Shown here: positions 14,151 to 18,244 of the stretch, one piece after another
Layout: every line of letters begins with the position of its first letter
How positions within the stretch are numbered: the first letter of the stretch is position 1
Origin: Undibacterium sp.
GTDB taxonomy: Bacteria > Pseudomonadota > Gammaproteobacteria > Burkholderiales > Burkholderiaceae
Direction: 5' to 3'
DNA length: 18,244 bases
Assembly (NCBI GenBank): GCA_014376575.1
Contig: JACMRF010000138.1
Location: 1 to 18,244 of the forward strand
The notes under the pieces: generated by a model
The model's database searches: none
The model's input: only the letters and a program-made list of their open reading frames with translations
What the model was told of the DNA's origin: nothing
Program-made: the position numbers and the translations under genes

Positions 14151-15702
14151 AGCCCAAAAGATACGGATGTGAAAGATGGCATCGTCTATGAAGTACACGT
14201 ACGTGGCTTCAACATGAATGATACCAGCGTGCCGGCGGCGTATCCCGGCACCTATCAGGGCGCGGCATTAAAGGCGGCTTATCTGGCCGGTATGGGCGTA
14301 ACTGCAGTAGAATTTTTACCGGTGCAAGAAACCCAGAACGATACCAATGATGTCATCCCCAACACCGATGCAGGCGATAATTATTGGGGCTACATGACCC
14401 TTAATTATTTTGCGCCGGATCGTCGCTTTGCCTACAATAAAGCAGCTGGTGGCTCGACTACAGAATTCAAAGCCATGGTCAAGGCCTTCCATGATCAAGG
14501 CATCAAGGTGTATATCGATACCGTGTATAACCACACGGGTGAAGGCGGTGCCTGGGGTGGAACCGATGGTCTGACGGTGTACAACCTGTACTCATTCCGT
14601 GGCCTCGATAATCCTACTTATTATGAGCTGACAAGCGACAATCAGCAGTCCTGGGATAACACGGGTGTTGGCGACAACTACAACACGCATAATCCTGTTG
14701 CACAGAATCTGATTATTGATTCGCTGACATACTGGAAAAATACCTAGGGCGATAGGCGGCAATTCTTATCAGGTTGGTGGTTTCCCTACTGGCTGGTCAG
14801 AATGGAATGGTATTTTCCGCGACACTTTCCGGCAAAGTCAAAACAAATTAGGTTCTGCACCTATCACACCAGGCCAACTTGCAACCCGTTTTACCGGCTC
14901 GGCCGACCTGTATCAAAACAATGGTCGTCAGCCTTGGAACTCGGTCAACTTCATGGTCGCACATGATGGCTTCACGCTAAAAGATCTGTACTCTTGCAAC
15001 ACCAAAAGCAATCTGCAGGCATGGCCATACGGACCGTCGGATGGCGGCGACGATAACAACAATAGCTGGGATCAGGGCGCTTTCGCCCAAGACCAGCGCA
15101 AAGCGGCACGCAATGGCATGGCGTTCATGATGCTCAGCGCGGGTACCCCGATGATGACGGGTGGCGATGAATTCATGCGCACCATCAATTGCAATAACAA
15201 TCCCTACAACCTCGATTCTTCGGCCAATTGGCTCAACTACACGTTAAGCGCCGATCAGACTAATTTCAAAACACTCGCGTAACGCCTGATCGCCTTCCGC
15301 AAGGCGCACCCCGCTTTACGCCTATTAAATTTCTACTCAAGTGTGGACAATAACGCCAACGTGATGGAGCAATTGCGCTGGTTCAAACCCGATGGTTCTG
15401 TGATTGATGCGACGTATTTTGGCGATGCTAACAACCGCGCCTTGGCATACCGTATTAATGGCTCAGAATTTAGCGATACCGCATCCGCCATTTATGTTGC
15501 CTACAACGCCTGGTCTGGTGCAGTCAACTTCACACTGCCATGGCCAGGCACAGGAAAAACCTGGTATCGCGTGGTGGATACGTCAAACTGGAATGAAGGT
15601 GCCAATACCATCGTCGCGCCAGGTTCAGAGGTACTCATCGGCGGTGAGAACACCGTGTATAGCGTGAATGGGCGGGCGGTTTTGCTGCTGATAGCAAAGT
15701 AA
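14151..15702 (+). pseudogene. GH13 isoamylase remnant (5'-truncated, catalytic core deleted, one stop)
   Basis: From about 14151 the sequence matches the bacterial isoamylase/glycogen-debranching type of GH13: DVKDGIVYEVHVRGF, LPVQETQNDTNDV, conserved region I as YIDTVYNHTGEGG, and NPVAQNLIIDSLTYWKN. A TAG (14745-14747) ends this frame. The next bases continue in another frame with IGGNSYQVGGFPTGWSEWNG, so the segment that should carry region II (nucleophile Asp, GFRFD) and region III (Glu, AEPW), roughly 70 residues, is missing. Region IV is present (NFMVAHDGFTLKDLYSCN). A further TAA at 15280-15282 splits FKTLA from RLIAFRKAHPALR, and the frame then runs to TAA at 15700-15702. The N-terminal signal peptide and beta-sandwich domain are also gone. 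The enzyme cannot be active. An intact ancestor would have cut alpha-1,6 branches in glycogen or starch. Confidence 0.88.
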
Positions 15703-15720
15703 ATTGTTGCGACATAAATA

Positions 15721-15752
15721 AAAAGCGAACTTCATTATTAAAGTTCGCTTTT
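15721..15752. terminator. Strong bidirectional intrinsic terminator
   Basis: AAAAGCGAACTT (15721-15732) and AAGTTCGCTTTT (15741-15752) form a 12-bp stem with an 8-base loop. T runs follow on the plus strand (to 15754) and on the minus strand. It serves the isoamylase remnant from the left and the convergent minus-strand gene ending at 15840 from the right. Confidence 0.88.
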
Positions 15753-15824
15753 TTATTGGCGCCTGGATTGTAGCCGCCACATAGTCAAATTGAAATGATT
15801 ACCCGGATGGCAAAGATAGCCGAG

Positions 15825-15842
15825 TCAAATCAAATCAAATCA
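15825..15842. repeat. Short tandem repeat TCAAA
   Basis: Three copies of TCAAA plus TCA run into the stop codon of the minus-strand gene. Slippage here could shift or extend only the last residues of that gene. Confidence 0.4.
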
Positions 15843-16409
15843 GGTTTCAACAATAGCCGCCCAATGTCGCGACGCTGCTTTGGTGTCAATATTCATCTCG
15901 CCGAGTGTCAGAAAAATATACTTAGTACCTGCATGTCCGCGATAAACCCCTTTTGAGCTAGCCAGACTATTTGCCACGGCCGCAAAATTCCATATGTCGT
16001 CCAAAGTACATGTAAGGCTTTTTGCGATGAACGACGGATGCTGATTCTCCAAGCCCCACTGCCGGGCCAAATTGGCATGTTCTTTAAATTCTGCTGCAAT
16101 CGCAGAATGTGCCCATCCCCACATGAACGTCTTATCGATCTCGTTATAGGTTCCAATGACTTGAAAATGCGCAGTACCCGTCACCCCATTGGCAAATTCA
16201 AAAACAATCACTCCCGTGCGCATGTTAGCCGACCAACCTTGCTCTTTTCCTAGCCGCCAGTTGCTTGCATGTAATTTGTTTTGCTCTTTAAGCTTAGTGC
16301 GGGCATAGACGATGAATTCGGTTCCGGAATCACTCGTCGCTATGTTGGAAAATAGTCGGCGAATGGAAATAAGAATTTTTTTAAACATAAGAGGTTTTAT
16401 CAATGGCAT
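15840..16409 (-). CDS. DUF6882-like protein of unknown function
   Basis: 189 residues, soluble, no signal peptide. The central part has the pattern I associate with DUF6882: GVIVFEFANG, then FQVIGTYNEIDKTFMWGWAH with closely spaced tryptophans, then NLARQWGLENQHPSF, an aromatic and Ala-rich helix (DDIWNFAAVANSLASSKGVYRG), and a final strand (TKYIFLTLGEMNI). No catalytic residues are evident. The start is uncertain: ATG at 16409 or, seven codons later, at 16388; neither has a good ribosome site. It stands alone, convergent with the decayed region to its left and sharing the bidirectional terminator. Family assignment is from pattern memory and should be tested by profile search. Confidence 0.62.
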   Translation of the reverse strand: MPLIKPLMFKKILISIRRLFSNIATSDSGTEFIVYARTKLKEQNKLHASNWRLGKEQGWSANMRTGVIVFEFANGVTGTAHFQVIGTYNEIDKTFMWGWAHSAIAAEFKEHANLARQWGLENQHPSFIAKSLTCTLDDIWNFAAVANSLASSKGVYRGHAGTKYIFLTLGEMNIDTKAASRHWAAIVET

Positions 16410-16504
16410 TTCTATTACTTCAGCAAAGCTCGCTGTATTAACCGAAATTAAACGGAATTAAACAGAAAATTAGCCAAGCAACTGTCGCTTGCCATAAGGC
16501 AATA

Positions 16505-16537
16505 ATGGATTAAATGTCGAATTGTAAGGTAATCCAT
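16505..16537. repeat. Inverted repeat ATGGATTA/TAATCCAT in the divergent intergenic region
   Basis: ATGGATTA (16505-16512) and TAATCCAT (16530-16537) are perfect 8-bp arms separated by 17 bases. They lie between the divergent DUF6882-like and 5'-nucleotidase genes (16410-16706), a stretch with no gene. They could be a regulator site; no terminator-like U-tract is present. Confidence 0.35.
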
Positions 16538-16706
16538 CATCGCCATCAGAATAATTTTCTAGTCTTGTTTCTTATGCAAAATCAAAAAAATGTGTGCCTG
16601 ATTAGCTTCCCGATTGAGATTGTATGAGTATGGTTTTTGTGTCAAGCTGGGCTCTGTGATTATTGCCCTCTTTTAGAAATCCTCCTTTAATTCGATCGCC
16701 ACCTAC

Positions 16707-17606
16707 ATGCCCTTCTCTCTTGATAATCTGCTCGTCATCGGTATTTCCTCCCGCGCTTTGTTTGATCTGGAAATGGAAGAAGCCATTTTCCAAAACCAAG
16801 GCTTACAAGCCTACCGCCAGCATCAGCTGGCAAACGAAAATATTTGCCTCAAACCTGGCGCAGGATTTTCTCTCGTCAAGGCCTTACTCAAACTCAACGC
16901 ACTCACGCCCGGGCACAGACTGGTTGAGGTCGTCATCATGTCACGCAACTCATCCGAAACCTCGCTGCGTATTTTCAATTCCATCGAACAATACGGGCTC
17001 GATATCAGCCGCGCAGCCTTGTCTGGCGGCGCGCCCTTGTCGCCGTATTTACAGGCCTTCAACATCAGTCTGTTCCTGTCGCTGCACGAAGATGATGTGC
17101 AAGCTGCCATCAATTCAGGCGTAGCTTCTGCGCTGCTGTATCAAATACCAGCGAACGCCGCCGATCTGGAACAAATCCGCATCGCCTTTGATGGTGACGC
17201 AGTCATTTTCTCTGATGAATCGGAACGCATCTATCAAGAACAAGGGGTAGAAGCCTTTGAACAGCATGAGCGTGAGAACGCCAAAAAACCGCTGCCAGAA
17301 GGCCCGTTCGCCAGATTATTGGTGGCGCTGTCTTACCTGCAAAACAATTTCAAGACCCCAGACGGCCGCGCCTTCCCGCTCAGAACGGCGCTAGTCACCG
17401 CACGCTCATCACCAGCACACGAGCGCGTGATACGCACACTGCGCGCCTGGAATATCGCAATAGACGAAACCTTCTTTATGGGCGGCGTCAATAAATCCGC
17501 CGTGCTGGCCGCCTTCAAACCACATATGTTTTTTGATGATCAGCATGGGCATTGCATCACGGCGTCGAGCGTCGTGCCTACCGGACGGGTGCCAATTAAG
17601 CAATGA
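16707..17606 (+). CDS. 5'-nucleotidase (PF06189 type)
   Basis: 299 residues, the normal length for the bacterial 5'-nucleotidase family PF06189, which is related to cytosolic nucleotidases with a HAD-like fold. The N-terminus LLVIGISSRALFDLE is the family opening. Next come VVIMSRNSSETSLRIFNSIE (75-94) and GLDISRAALSGG, then FDGDAVIFSDESE (161-173), the Asp-rich loop expected for Mg2+ and phosphoester chemistry, then TALVTARSSPAHERV (227-241) and FMGGVNKSAVLAAFKPHMFF (257-276) with DDQ. No signal peptide, so it acts in the cytoplasm and removes 5'-phosphate from nucleoside monophosphates. The ATG at 16707 gives the expected family start, although no clear ribosome site precedes it. It appears monocistronic and intact. 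Confidence 0.9.
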   Translation: MPFSLDNLLVIGISSRALFDLEMEEAIFQNQGLQAYRQHQLANENICLKPGAGFSLVKALLKLNALTPGHRLVEVVIMSRNSSETSLRIFNSIEQYGLDISRAALSGGAPLSPYLQAFNISLFLSLHEDDVQAAINSGVASALLYQIPANAADLEQIRIAFDGDAVIFSDESERIYQEQGVEAFEQHERENAKKPLPEGPFARLLVALSYLQNNFKTPDGRAFPLRTALVTARSSPAHERVIRTLRAWNIAIDETFFMGGVNKSAVLAAFKPHMFFDDQHGHCITASSVVPTGRVPIKQ

Positions 17607-17769
17607 TAGGGTTCTGCCGCGCTTGATGCATCACAATAATAAATTATTCTTGTGGCAATGAGACCGGCGTGGAATACTCTGTTTAGCTGGCTTGCCACTG
17701 AGCTGACATAAACGCACGCGGCACAATCACAGAATGGCTATCGTTAAATGAAAATGTGGATGTATTCAA

Positions 17770-18244
17770 ATGCAAGACCTGACGCCAACACTTCCGACGC
17801 ATCCTGAAAGCAGGAGTCTGAAGTTTGGGCTCGTGCTCTCCCTGGCGATCCACGCGATGTTATTAAGTCTGGCTTTCGGTGGTCAGGGTCTTGGACGTGC
17901 TGGCTCCAGCATAGCCTGGCAAAATAGCCGGACCGACGTTTCCGATTTGCGCGTCGTATTACTTCCGCAGTCGGTACCGGTTGCGGAGCCCTTGTTGAGC
18001 ACCGACATCGAGCAAGCATTGCAGCCAAACACCGCTGAGCCGACAACCAAGACACTGGCGCAGGTTGTGCTAAGCACTCAGATATCGGCCGCAGCCCCTT
18101 CTTCTACATTTCAGATTTCACCTTTACAGTCTGAGCGGCCGAATAAAAAAACGGCACCTCTTGCTCAACCTGCAGAAGACTTGATCGCCTTGACGAAACC
18201 GAACAAGTCCACATGGGCCGTGCGCCCTGCGCCAGAAGTGCCTG
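17770..18244 (+). CDS. TonB-like energy-transducer protein, partial (runs off the window)
   Basis: The open frame from the ATG at 17770 runs 158 codons to the window edge. After a short cytoplasmic N-terminus comes one membrane segment (FGLVLSLAIHAMLLSLAFGG) with the His typical of TonB-type helices, then a long Pro/Ala/Gln/Ser-rich periplasmic stretch (LRVVLLPQSVPVAEPLLS, then many Pro, Thr and Lys). The C-terminal TonB domain, if present, lies beyond the window. The composition and SLAIHA motif fit a TonB family member or related envelope-spanning protein. It may energise receptors such as the one at 7374-10058, but no exbBD gene is seen. The ribosome site is weak (GGAT about 9 bases upstream). 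Confidence 0.65.
   Translation, partial: MQDLTPTLPTHPESRSLKFGLVLSLAIHAMLLSLAFGGQGLGRAGSSIAWQNSRTDVSDLRVVLLPQSVPVAEPLLSTDIEQALQPNTAEPTTKTLAQVVLSTQISAAAPSSTFQISPLQSERPNKKTAPLAQPAEDLIALTKPNKSTWAVRPAPEVP

Noticed and set aside
1061..14748. Repeated CCTAGG sites, including one at the isoamylase deletion junction
   Set aside because: I counted about five copies, close to the chance number for a 6-mer in 18 kb, so they give no evidence of restriction-related joining.
984..15282. Reassigned stop codons (TAA/TAG read as Gln) as an explanation for the many in-frame stops
   Set aside because: Intact genes in the same window end normally at TAG (GH3), TAA (barrel protein) and TGA (halogenase, receptor, nucleotidase), and the broken genes also carry frameshifts and deletions. 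Ordinary decay or base errors fit better.
17744..18077. Minus-strand open frames opposite the TonB-like gene
   Set aside because: The plus strand shows a membrane helix and Pro-rich periplasmic region typical of TonB-like proteins and stays open to the window edge; the minus frames show nothing recognisable.

Overview
The window looks like part of a beta-proteobacterial chromosome. Protein style and moderate G+C suggest a Burkholderiales/Oxalobacteraceae member, perhaps Undibacterium-like; this is inference from sequence character, not from a database search. It contains two intact functional blocks and two zones of gene decay. I saw no rRNA, tRNA or CRISPR array.

Region 1 (about 1-5150) is an accessory, metal-resistance-like island in poor condition. 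It opens with the 5' part of an IS1380-family transposase (minus strand, cut by the window edge) with two in-frame stops near its N-terminus. An unassigned stretch follows. Next come an intact outer-membrane beta-barrel protein with an N-terminal FixH/YtkA-like domain (minus), a small membrane protein broken by one stop, a DUF302 gene broken by a frameshift and a stop, an unrecognised remnant, and an intact, extremely methionine-rich secreted protein (DUF6799-like, minus) built from a tandem duplication. Gene types and methionine content suggest copper/silver handling, but no classical cop/sil/cus gene is present.

Region 2 (about 5700-12950) is an intact divergent locus: a TonB-dependent receptor followed by a flavin-dependent tryptophan-halogenase-like gene on the minus strand, and a secreted GH3 beta-glucosidase on the plus strand. 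The 600-bp region between them carries at least three LacI/GalR-type palindromes of the form TGGAAACGTTTCCA. Two of them bracket a good sigma70 promoter for the receptor, and one lies downstream of a candidate promoter for the glucosidase. The cognate repressor is not in the window. The likely role is sugar-induced uptake and hydrolysis of an oligosaccharide, with a halogenase-like oxidoreductase of unknown substrate attached.

Region 3 (about 13040-15700) is a second decayed zone. A lipoprotein gene with a transglutaminase-like domain and TPRs carries one premature stop and then runs, in frame, into a GH13 isoamylase that has lost its N-terminus. A second deletion removes the isoamylase catalytic core, and a further stop lies near its end. 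A strong bidirectional terminator closes the zone.

Region 4 (about 15840-18244) returns to ordinary genes: a DUF6882-like protein (minus), a cytosolic-type 5'-nucleotidase (PF06189) and the start of a TonB-like energy-transducer protein that runs off the window.
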